Shown: one piece after another, positions 48,959-56,431 of the stretch
How positions within the stretch are numbered: position 1 is the stretch's first letter
Layout: every line of letters begins with the position of its first letter
From: Archangium lipolyticum
GTDB lineage: Bacteria; Myxococcota; Myxococcia; Myxococcales; Myxococcaceae
DNA length: 64,000 nucleotides
Assembly: GCF_024623785.1 (NCBI RefSeq)
Contig: NZ_JANKBZ010000042.1
Span: forward strand, 1 to 64,000
Direction: 5' to 3'
Notes under the pieces: model-generated
What the model was told of the DNA's origin: nothing
Database searches by the model: none
What the model saw: the letters and a program-made list of their open reading frames with translations, nothing else
Position numbers and translations under genes: made by a program

Positions 48959-49666
48959 ATGAACGCGGCGCGCACTCTCGGTGAGGCCCGGCAACCGGAC
49001 GTCCCCCCGTCGTGGGGCCAGACCGAGCCGGACGGACCCTCCCCAACAGGTGGGGCCCGTGTCATAAAGCTGCCTGTTCGTCCCCGTGAGCAGGACCCGG
49101 GGCGACGAAGGGGGCCACCACAGCCAATGGACAAGGCGAAGAGCGAGCAACGAGCCGGGGAGTTCGCCACGCGGTATCGAGCCTGGCTGCTTGCCCAGGC
49201 CCACAACCTCTGCCGCAATGCCACCGACGCGGAGGACCTCGTGCAGGACGCCCTGCTGCGATTCATCCAGACCTTCGGCCAGTTGGAGGCGCTCCCCAAC
49301 GAGCGCAGCTGCGAGGCCTGGCTGGTCACCACCCTGACCCATCTCTTCTACGACCAGTGCCGCAGGCGGCGGGTGCAGGCCCAGGGCGCGAAGGATCCCC
49401 ACCTGAGCAACGAGGTGGTGGTGGCGCATGAGCCCGACTCCCGGCCCGTCTATGACTCGCTCACGGACGCGCAGTTCTCCGAGGCCCTCCAGACGTTGAG
49501 CCCGAAGATTCGCGCCACGTTCGAGTTGCACGCGGCCGGGAAGAAATACCAGGACATCGCTCGTTCCCTCGGCATTCCGGTGGGCACGGTCTCCAAGCGG
49601 CTGCACGATGCCCGCGCCAGATTGCGCGAGTTCCTCCTGCGGCACATCCAATCCGGAGTGAACTGA
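48959..49666 (+). CDS. ECF RNA polymerase sigma factor controlling the CHAT regulon
   Basis: The 235-residue form has sigma region 2 (about 70-140, with NATDAEDLVQDALLRFIQ) and region 4 (about 175-230, with GKKYQDIARSLGIPVGTVSKR). Region 3 is missing, as in all ECF factors. The N-terminal 56 residues are Pro/Arg-rich with less biased third codon positions, so the true start may be ATG 49127; ATG 48902 is a longer alternative and none has a strong ribosome site. TGATG couples it to the anti-sigma/CHAT gene. Promoter D upstream makes it self-regulated, and promoters A-C and E are its likely targets. Confidence 0.9.
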   Translation: MNAARTLGEARQPDVPPSWGQTEPDGPSPTGGARVIKLPVRPREQDPGRRRGPPQPMDKAKSEQRAGEFATRYRAWLLAQAHNLCRNATDAEDLVQDALLRFIQTFGQLEALPNERSCEAWLVTTLTHLFYDQCRRRRVQAQGAKDPHLSNEVVVAHEPDSRPVYDSLTDAQFSEALQTLSPKIRATFELHAAGKKYQDIARSLGIPVGTVSKRLHDARARLREFLLRHIQSGVN

Positions 49667-52605
49667 TGGACAGCCTCTGTGACAACGTCGAGCTGTTCGT
49701 GGACGGGGAGCTGGCTCCCGAACACGCCGAGGCGTTCCGCCAGCACCTTCCCGACTGCGCCCGGTGCCAGCGCGAGGTGACGGAGCTGCTGCAGCTCAAG
49801 CTCCTGGCACACCGCCACGCCGAGAACGCAGCCGAGAGCGCGCCGGCTCCATTATCGCGCGTCATGCCCGTGGCCTTCTGGCGGCGGCCCGTCGTGCTGG
49901 TGCCAGCCGCTCTCGCCGCGGCCCTGCTGGTGCTGGTGGCGGTGCGCTTCCTGCTGCCCTCCAGGCCCCGTCAGGACGTGTGGCTGGCGCAGCGCACCGA
50001 GCGCCTGCTGGAGGCGCGTCTCGGCCACCCCGGCGCCGACGTCTACCGTCCCCCGGCTCCGAAGATGATGGGCGGAGCGGGCAACCCGGAGGAGCTGCCG
50101 CTCGAGGCCATGGCCTGGCTCGAGCGGGAGGATCCCCACGGCCTCGCGGCGGCCTACCTGGTTCGCGACGACAAGGGGCTGGCGGATCAGGCGCTCCGGA
50201 AGCTGGAGAAGCTGGCGCACTCGCCGGAGCTGGACAACGACCGCGCGGTGGCGCTGCTGCTCAAGGGCCAGCCCAAGGAGGCCCTCCGTCTGGTGGACGA
50301 CGTGCTGGAGCAGCACCCTCGTCATCCGCAGGCGCTGTGGAACCGGGGCCTGGCGCTGCGCGAGCTGGGGTTGCCGTTGCTGGCGGCAAAGGCCTTCACC
50401 GAGGTCGCCGCCTTGAAGGAGCCCGGCTGGTCCGATGAGGCGGCACGGAAGGCCGAGGCCCTCCAGCGCGCCGTGTTCGAGCGCCGCACCCGGTGGATGG
50501 CCACCCGGGAGGCGGGCCGGGCCCTTCGCGAGGCCACTCCGGGCGTGACGCCCCAGGGCTTCGGCGAGGTGCCCATCTCGCGGCTCTTCTTCTATGACGC
50601 CGTCCGCGCGGCCCCGGACCGGGAGCGGGTGCTGGCGCTGCTGCCCGTGGCCCGGGAGCTGGATGCGCGGGCGGGCGGTGACGTGCTCGAGCGCTACGTG
50701 CACCGGATCGCGGAGGCGGACTTCTCGCGCCGCGCCCCGTTCGCCCGCCAGTATTCGGAGTTGATCGACAAGCGCCTCTCTTCGGAGGAGCGGGAGCGCT
50801 TCCTCGCGGCGCTCCTCCAGTCGCGGGAGGATGACATCCTCCTGGGCGCGCTCATCCAGATGGGCGCCACCGCCCGCCACCTGGAGCTCTACGAGGCGAA
50901 GGCCGCCGCCACGGGGGACGTCTGGTTCCAGCTCCTCGCGGCGCAGGAGCGTGCAAGGGTCGAGAGCGCCGCCGGGCGCTGGACCCAGGCCACCCGGACC
51001 CTCCTCGCCGCGCGCGGCCTCTGCACGGCGCGCGGCGTCGAGTACCGCTGCCTCTGCATCGATCGCGAGCTGTCCAACCTCTACATCCAGCGCCGCATGG
51101 TCGACGCCGCGCGCACCCACACCGAGCGGAGCTGGAAGTCGGCTCGCGAGAACAACGAGTGGGAGCTGGAGAATGATCTGCTGTGGAACCTCTCGCGGAT
51201 CGCCCGGGTGGTGAACGACGCGGCGCTGACGCGCGCCTACCTGGGGGAGTACCTCGAGCGGGGCCGGGAGGATCCGGACATGCGGCGCCGTGCCCACCAG
51301 GATCTCGCGAGCATCGCGTTCCGGGAGCTCCGGGTGGACGAGGCCCGGCGGGAGATCGATTCCGCGTTGGCCACGGGTCTTCCGCTCCTGTACGGCGGCG
51401 CCTTCTCCCTGGCGGACATCTCGCGGCTGAAGAGCGAGCCCGGGGACGAGGCCCACCTGAACCGGGCGCTGGATGCGGCCAGGCCCACGTTGGGCGCGGG
51501 CGAGCGCGCGGTCGCCACGCACATGCAGGGACGCTTCTACATCGAGCGTGACGCGGCGCGGGGGCGTGCCCTGCTCCAGCGCGCCATCGAGGAGGCATCG
51601 GCTCCGGGCCTCGAGGATGACCCGGGGGCGCGGCGGGCGCGCGCCTACAGCTACACCTCCCTTTTGCATGACGCGGGCCGGCGCGGCGCCTTCCCGGAAG
51701 CGCTGGAGCTGTTCGCGCGCGAGCGGGGCATGGAGCTGCCAGGGAAGTGTCTGCTGGCGGTCACCGCGGACTCGGAGCGGACGCTGCTCCTGGCGCGGGG
51801 CGCCTCCGGGGAGCTGCTCGGTCACTTCGACGAGTCCCGGCGCCAGCCGCTGCCCCAGCGGCTCGACGGGTTCGTGCCGGAGAAGCTCCTGGCGGCCCTG
51901 CGCACGTGCCCGCGGGTGGAGGTGCTGGCCCGGCCTCCGCTCCATGGCAGGGCGGGGCTGCTCCCGCCGGAGATGGCCTGGAGCTACCTGACGCGCACCT
52001 CTGCTCCCCGCGCCTCGCGTGTGGGGCCCGCGGTCCACCTCGTCGTCTTCGACGTGGACGCGGAGCTGCCACCCGAGAGCTCTCTCGAGCGGCTCAATGC
52101 CTGGACCCCCGTCTTCGGCCCCGACGAGCAGCGCGTCACGCTCTCGGGGACCGAGGCGACTCCTTCCCGGGTCCTCTCCGCCATGAGGGACGCCACGGAG
52201 ATCGACCTGGTGGCCCACGGCATCGTCGATGGCTACTCCAACACCTCCTACCTATTGCTGGCGCCCGAGCAGGACGGCCCGGAGCTGAGCGTGCCGCGGG
52301 TGCGCTCCGCCTCCCTGCGGGGTGCTCCCTTCGTGGTGCTCGTGGCCTGCCACGCCGCCCACACGGCCTACTCGTTCGACACGCCTTTCAGCCTCCCGGC
52401 CTCCTTCATCGAGGCGGGGGCTCGCGGCGTGCTCGCGGCGACAGTGGAGATTCCGGACCTGGAGGCGGGAGCCTTCTTCAACGCCGTCCGCGAGCGCATC
52501 CGTTCGGGGACGGCGCCGGCCCTCGCGCTGCGTGACGAGCGCGTGCAGTGGCTGCGCGCCGGCCGGGGAACGGCGTGGCTCGACAGCGTGCTCCTCTTCG
52601 AGTGA
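49666..52605 (+). CDS. Anti-sigma zinc finger - membrane - helical repeat - CHAT protease fusion
   Basis: The 979-residue protein begins with an anti-sigma zinc-binding motif (H27-x3-C31-x2-C34), has one membrane helix at about 75-96, a helical TPR-like region to about 700, and a C-terminal CHAT domain with the dyad His851 (LVAHGIVDG) and Cys895 (LVACHAAHT). The cytoplasmic N-terminus should hold the sigma factor. If topology is N-in, everything after the helix is periplasmic, so the protease would act outside the inner membrane or on the protein's own stalk. Coupled to the sigma gene by a 1-nt overlap. I know of CHAT or TPR proteins near ECF genes, but not this single-chain arrangement as an established system. 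Confidence 0.9.
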   Translation: MDSLCDNVELFVDGELAPEHAEAFRQHLPDCARCQREVTELLQLKLLAHRHAENAAESAPAPLSRVMPVAFWRRPVVLVPAALAAALLVLVAVRFLLPSRPRQDVWLAQRTERLLEARLGHPGADVYRPPAPKMMGGAGNPEELPLEAMAWLEREDPHGLAAAYLVRDDKGLADQALRKLEKLAHSPELDNDRAVALLLKGQPKEALRLVDDVLEQHPRHPQALWNRGLALRELGLPLLAAKAFTEVAALKEPGWSDEAARKAEALQRAVFERRTRWMATREAGRALREATPGVTPQGFGEVPISRLFFYDAVRAAPDRERVLALLPVARELDARAGGDVLERYVHRIAEADFSRRAPFARQYSELIDKRLSSEERERFLAALLQSREDDILLGALIQMGATARHLELYEAKAAATGDVWFQLLAAQERARVESAAGRWTQATRTLLAARGLCTARGVEYRCLCIDRELSNLYIQRRMVDAARTHTERSWKSARENNEWELENDLLWNLSRIARVVNDAALTRAYLGEYLERGREDPDMRRRAHQDLASIAFRELRVDEARREIDSALATGLPLLYGGAFSLADISRLKSEPGDEAHLNRALDAARPTLGAGERAVATHMQGRFYIERDAARGRALLQRAIEEASAPGLEDDPGARRARAYSYTSLLHDAGRRGAFPEALELFARERGMELPGKCLLAVTADSERTLLLARGASGELLGHFDESRRQPLPQRLDGFVPEKLLAALRTCPRVEVLARPPLHGRAGLLPPEMAWSYLTRTSAPRASRVGPAVHLVVFDVDAELPPESSLERLNAWTPVFGPDEQRVTLSGTEATPSRVLSAMRDATEIDLVAHGIVDGYSNTSYLLLAPEQDGPELSVPRVRSASLRGAPFVVLVACHAAHTAYSFDTPFSLPASFIEAGARGVLAATVEIPDLEAGAFFNAVRERIRSGTAPALALRDERVQWLRAGRGTAWLDSVLLFE

Positions 52606-52624
52606 GAGGAAAAAAAGAGGGTGA

Positions 52625-52651
52625 GGTAACAAACCGGGCCGGGGCCGTTCT
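52625..52651 (+). promoter_or_regulatory. ECF promoter E (tandem-domain / caspase-like operon)
   Basis: GGTAACAA (52625-52632), 13 nt, CGTTCT (52646-52651), 47 bp before the start at 52699. The -10 box departs from CGTCTT at two positions, so it may be weaker. It gives the operon a boost independent of read-through from promoter D. Confidence 0.72.
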
Positions 52652-52698
52652 TGTGCACGGGTGGAGCGAATCCACCCTTCCCAGCACAGGAGCCAGTC

Positions 52699-53466
52699 AT
52701 GAGCCATCAGGAGCCGGTCCTCTACAACCTCAAGTTCTCCGTGGATTACCCCTACTGGCGCGGGGTCGAGGACCGCTCGCGGCGCGTCTTCCTCATGCCG
52801 TTGCCCAACCCCGCCGAGTTCGTGGCCTTCGGCGTGCTCGGCCCGTCCAACACGGTGCTCTTCGTGGCCAGGGGCCGGGTGGGCGAGCGCCTCGGGGACT
52901 TCCTGGAGCGGATGAAGCGGTCCGGGGCCGGCGTGGAGCTCTACGAGCGGGTGCCGCTGCCGTGGCCCCTCGTGAAGCGGTACACCTCCGACGACCCCTT
53001 CGATGGTGAGGAGACGGATCCGCCCAAGGGCTCGACCGACGCGGGGAGGATCTCCTACGCGGGGGGCTCGGGTCACTTGCTGTGGGAGGAGGTGCTGTCC
53101 GTGCCCATCTCCGACGAGCCCATCTGGCCCGCGCAGTACATCTCCTTGCGGAAGGTCTTCATCATGCCGCTGCCCGGCCATGAGGAATTCCTGGCCCTGG
53201 GCGTGTGCACCAGCGCCCCGGAACCGGGCGTGAACCTGTTCGTCTTCGTGGCCAGGGGCAATGTGGGCGAGCACCTCTATGGCTTCGTCGCCCGGTTGAG
53301 GGATGCCGGTATCTACGTGGGGCTCTGCGACTGGCCGCCGCTGGACTACCTGCAGCAGTACGTCAGGACGGCGCACCCCCAGGCCTTCGATGCGCGCTCG
53401 CTTCCGCCCGCCACCGGCGAGAGCACCCTCCGCACGAGCACACAGGAGGTCACTGCGCAGCACTGA
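52699..53466 (+). CDS. Tandem-domain protein of the ECF-CHAT locus, unknown family
   Basis: The 255-residue cytoplasmic protein is two copies of a roughly 100-residue module. The halves share RRVFLMPLP / RKVFIMPLP (residues 28 and 151), then EFVAFGV / EFLALGV, LFVARGRVGERL / FVARGNVGEHL and a closing aromatic helix (LVKRYTSDDPF / LQQYVRTAHPQAF). AGGAG lies 6 nt before the ATG. It sits between promoter E and the caspase-like protease gene (49 bp apart), so it may be the protease's partner, inhibitor or substrate. No family recognised. Confidence 0.7.
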   Translation: MSHQEPVLYNLKFSVDYPYWRGVEDRSRRVFLMPLPNPAEFVAFGVLGPSNTVLFVARGRVGERLGDFLERMKRSGAGVELYERVPLPWPLVKRYTSDDPFDGEETDPPKGSTDAGRISYAGGSGHLLWEEVLSVPISDEPIWPAQYISLRKVFIMPLPGHEEFLALGVCTSAPEPGVNLFVFVARGNVGEHLYGFVARLRDAGIYVGLCDWPPLDYLQQYVRTAHPQAFDARSLPPATGESTLRTSTQEVTAQH

Positions 53467-53515
53467 CCCGTGAGCCGCGACGGGATGGATTCACCGTGGA
53501 ACGGAGGGGGAACCC

Positions 53516-55018
53516 ATGACACTCGAGCTGCTGCTCGCTCATGACGATGAACGCCCGGCCGCGCCTGGCCAGGGATTGAAGGCGGAGACGCTCCAGCGCG
53601 CTCCACGGCCCCAGGCTGTCGAGCTGCCGGAAGACCTGTGGGACGCGACGAAGGATCCCAACGACCTGCCCGCCCAGCGCTGGGGACTGGTGGTCCCGGA
53701 GGGAAGCGATGGTGACAAGCTCCTGGCGCTCGTCGAGCCGCTGCGGCGGCTGCGCCAGGCGTCCCAGGGAGGTGCGCCGGTGGAGATCTACCGCGTCCCG
53801 TCCGTGATGGACGGCGCGTTCGCCGCGGAATGGAAGAGGGAGATCTTCCGCGACGAGAAGATGTCCGAGAAGAACCGCCCGCGCTACCTGCTGCTCCTGG
53901 GGGATCTGCACCAGGTGCCGCTGGAGCTGCAGCAGGCGCTGACCACCGATGCCTTCGTGGGGCGGCTGGCCTTCTCGTCGGACGCGGGCTACGAGGCCTA
54001 TGTCGAGAAGGTGCTGCGGTGGGAGGACGCGGCCGCGCGAGAGGCGAGCGCGCGCATGCTCTTCTACACCTCGCGGGACCGCACCAGCGCGACGGAGATG
54101 GGGTACGAGATGCTGATCGCCCCGAGCGTCGAGGCCTGCCGGGAGCGCCAGCAGTTGGACGACTTCCCCGCGGCGGACATCCTCGAGCTGGGAGGGGAGG
54201 GGGCCGCGTCCATCGAGGAGCTCCTGTCCCACGCGGAGCGGCCCGGGCCGGGTGTGCTGTTCACGTTGAGCCACGGCAGGGGCCGGCCCTCGGGCGGCTG
54301 GGACAAGCCCGAGAAGCGGCTCGCGCACCAGGGAGAGCTGAAGCTGCCGGACGGGCGGTTCCTGTCGGCGGAGGCGCTCGCGTCTCGGCCCTTCCTGCCG
54401 GGTGGTGTCTGGTTCAGCTTCGCGTGCTTCAGCGCGGGGACGCCCTCGCGGAGCAGCTACACGCACTGGCTGCGCCAGCTCCCCCCGACCGACCCGAATG
54501 CGCGCAGGGGCTTCGAAGCGCTGCCCCAGCAGGGGGAGCAGCCCTTCATCGCCGCGCTGCCCAAGGCCGCGCTGGCCAACCCCAACGGGCCGTTGGCGGT
54601 GATGGGGCACGTGGACCTGGCCTGGTCCTACAGCTTCAACGACAAGGGCCGCCGTACGCCCTCGCGCTTCATCGAACTGCTGAGGGCGCTCGCCCAGGGG
54701 AGCCGCGCCGGTGTCGCCCTGAGCACCCTGCTGCAGTTCCTCAACGAGGCGAGCAGCGAGCTGGCGATGCTCTACAACCAGGAGCAGATGGATCTCATGG
54801 ATGGGCGTCCATCCTCCGTGGATCCGGCGGACAAGGCCCGGCTGTGGATGCAGCGCCAGGATCTCGCCAACTACATCCTGCTGGGGGACCCCGCCATCCG
54901 GCTGCCACTGGCCTCCCGCCGGGTGGAGGTGGAGCCCGCCGTGCCGACGTCGGCCTGGGACGAGCAGGAAGCGCTGAAGCGGCTGCTGGGTCCCCAATTC
55001 AGGAGCACCCCCAGGTGA
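53516..55018 (+). CDS. Caspase-like (clan CD, CHAT/C25-type) protease
   Basis: The 500-residue protein lacks a signal peptide. It has His253 in LFTLSHGRG and Cys304 in WFSFACFSAG, each after a hydrophobic strand and 51 residues apart, the arrangement of clan CD proteases. The closing motif NYILLGDPAIRLP is typical of C25/CHAT-like enzymes. This is the second stand-alone CHAT-like enzyme besides the STAND fusion, so it is a candidate effector. GGAGGGGG precedes the ATG. It lies 3' in the operon of promoter E and converges on the PLD-like gene. Confidence 0.85.
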   Translation: MTLELLLAHDDERPAAPGQGLKAETLQRAPRPQAVELPEDLWDATKDPNDLPAQRWGLVVPEGSDGDKLLALVEPLRRLRQASQGGAPVEIYRVPSVMDGAFAAEWKREIFRDEKMSEKNRPRYLLLLGDLHQVPLELQQALTTDAFVGRLAFSSDAGYEAYVEKVLRWEDAAAREASARMLFYTSRDRTSATEMGYEMLIAPSVEACRERQQLDDFPAADILELGGEGAASIEELLSHAERPGPGVLFTLSHGRGRPSGGWDKPEKRLAHQGELKLPDGRFLSAEALASRPFLPGGVWFSFACFSAGTPSRSSYTHWLRQLPPTDPNARRGFEALPQQGEQPFIAALPKAALANPNGPLAVMGHVDLAWSYSFNDKGRRTPSRFIELLRALAQGSRAGVALSTLLQFLNEASSELAMLYNQEQMDLMDGRPSSVDPADKARLWMQRQDLANYILLGDPAIRLPLASRRVEVEPAVPTSAWDEQEALKRLLGPQFRSTPR

Positions 55019-55097
55019 AGAGCCCCTCCCTGTTCCGGTGATGAACCCCGCCGCTGGCGCGCCCCCTTGGAGCGAGCCAGCGGCTTTCTTCCGTGGC

Positions 55098-56348
55098 TCA
55101 GGGCGAGCCGCTGATGTTCGGCGCCGTGTAGGTGGCCTTCGGGTCCACCTCGGCCGCGTAGGGGCTCGACCAGGTGTCCGAGAAGAAGCGCTCGAGCTGG
55201 CTCGCGAACGGCGCGCCCTCCACGATGACGCCCACGTTGCGGCTCTGCGTGAAGTAGTCACGCTCCCAGTTGCTCGTGCCGAGCCACGCATTCTCGCCAT
55301 CCACCACCATGTACTTGGCGTGCACCACGCGCGCGAACGGGATGAACCCGCCCGACCACTGGGGAATGGTGACGAGCTTCACCGTCAGCCCCGGCGGCGC
55401 GTGCAGCGCCTGGAGTCCCTCGATGGTGCCCTTGCGCTTGCCCCAGTCGGCCACCAGCAGCTCCACCTTCACCCCGCGCGCCGAGGCCCGCTTCAGCGCC
55501 TCCTCCAACTCGGGGAAGGTGCTCCCGTCACGCCCGCGCGCCCGGTATGTGAGCAGCTGCACCCGCACCGAGCGCTTCGCCCCGTCGATGAGCTTCACCA
55601 TCCTGGGCAGGTCCCACGTGCCCGGGTCCGGCAGCCAGCCCTGGGGGCTCAGCGCGGGCGTCACGCGCACCGGGCCTCCCGAGACGTTCGCGGGGAACGG
55701 ACCGCCCACCGCCGTCACCGTGGCCGGCGCGGTGCCTCCCGCCGCGAGCCCCCAATCCAGCTCGAAGACATCGGCCAGCGAGCGCACCACCTCGGGGACG
55801 CGGATGCGCAGCCCGAGCTCCTGGATGTGCTCCAGCGAGCGCCAGTCCATGTTCTGGCTGCCGAGGTACGCCTCGCGCCCGTCCACCACGAAGTACTTCG
55901 CGTGCTGTACGCCGCCCATGGACTTCGCGGTGTCCAGCCTGCGCATCTCGATGCCCGGCCGCTTCGCCAGCCGCTCCAGCGTCTCCGGGTACGTCTTGTA
56001 GAACTTCTCCTCCGCGAGCAGCCGCACCTTCACGCCCCGGTCCGCCGCCGCCTCGATGGCCTGGATGACGGTCTCCAGCCGGCTGTTGGGCTCGTTGCTC
56101 ACGTAGAACTGCGAGATGTCGAGCGTCCGCGTGGCGCCGTTCACCATCTCCGGCCACACGTCCCTGGCATCGGGGATGTCCGCGTGGTCCAGCGTCGTCT
56201 CCACGGGGACGCTCTCCACCAGCACCAGGTCAGGAGACCCGGCACGAGTGGACTCGGGAGCGGAGGCGCGCACGGCCGGAGCCGGCGCGGCGCACGCGAG
56301 GGACAGCAAGAGGGAAAGAAGGAAGACGCTCGACCGGGGCAGGGACAT
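55098..56348 (-). CDS. Phospholipase-D-like lipoprotein
   Basis: The 416-residue product has a lipoprotein signal (lipobox LSLAC, Cys19) and two HKD motifs, H149-x-K151-x4-D156 and H343-x-K345-x4-D350, both followed by Asn (SQN, TSN) as in active PLD enzymes. The two halves make one active site cleaving phosphodiester bonds of lipids or nucleic acid outside the cytoplasm. An upstream GTG at 56357 is an alternative start. Converges with the caspase-like gene; no shared promoter motif is visible. Confidence 0.92.
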   Translation of the reverse strand: MSLPRSSVFLLSLLLSLACAAPAPAVRASAPESTRAGSPDLVLVESVPVETTLDHADIPDARDVWPEMVNGATRTLDISQFYVSNEPNSRLETVIQAIEAAADRGVKVRLLAEEKFYKTYPETLERLAKRPGIEMRRLDTAKSMGGVQHAKYFVVDGREAYLGSQNMDWRSLEHIQELGLRIRVPEVVRSLADVFELDWGLAAGGTAPATVTAVGGPFPANVSGGPVRVTPALSPQGWLPDPGTWDLPRMVKLIDGAKRSVRVQLLTYRARGRDGSTFPELEEALKRASARGVKVELLVADWGKRKGTIEGLQALHAPPGLTVKLVTIPQWSGGFIPFARVVHAKYMVVDGENAWLGTSNWERDYFTQSRNVGVIVEGAPFASQLERFFSDTWSSPYAAEVDPKATYTAPNISGSP

Positions 56349-56374
56349 GGGAGGCACCGTATACGAAAACCAGA

Positions 56375-56402
56375 GGCCCCCCGCGATTGCTCGCGGAGGG
56401 CC
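56375..56402 (-). terminator. Terminator of the TonB-receptor operon
   Basis: GGCCCCCCGCG and CGCGGAGGGCC (one mismatch) flank a 6-nt loop, 29 bp past the receptor stop on the minus strand, followed on that strand by TCTGGTTTT. It has the form of an intrinsic terminator. Confidence 0.7.
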
Positions 56403-56431
56403 CCGGATTCACAACGTGTCTGACTTTGACG

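Noticed and set aside
43700-55018. A type III-E CRISPR (Craspase) locus
   Set aside because: There is no gRAMP effector, Cas1 or repeat array; only the protease/sigma logic is similar.
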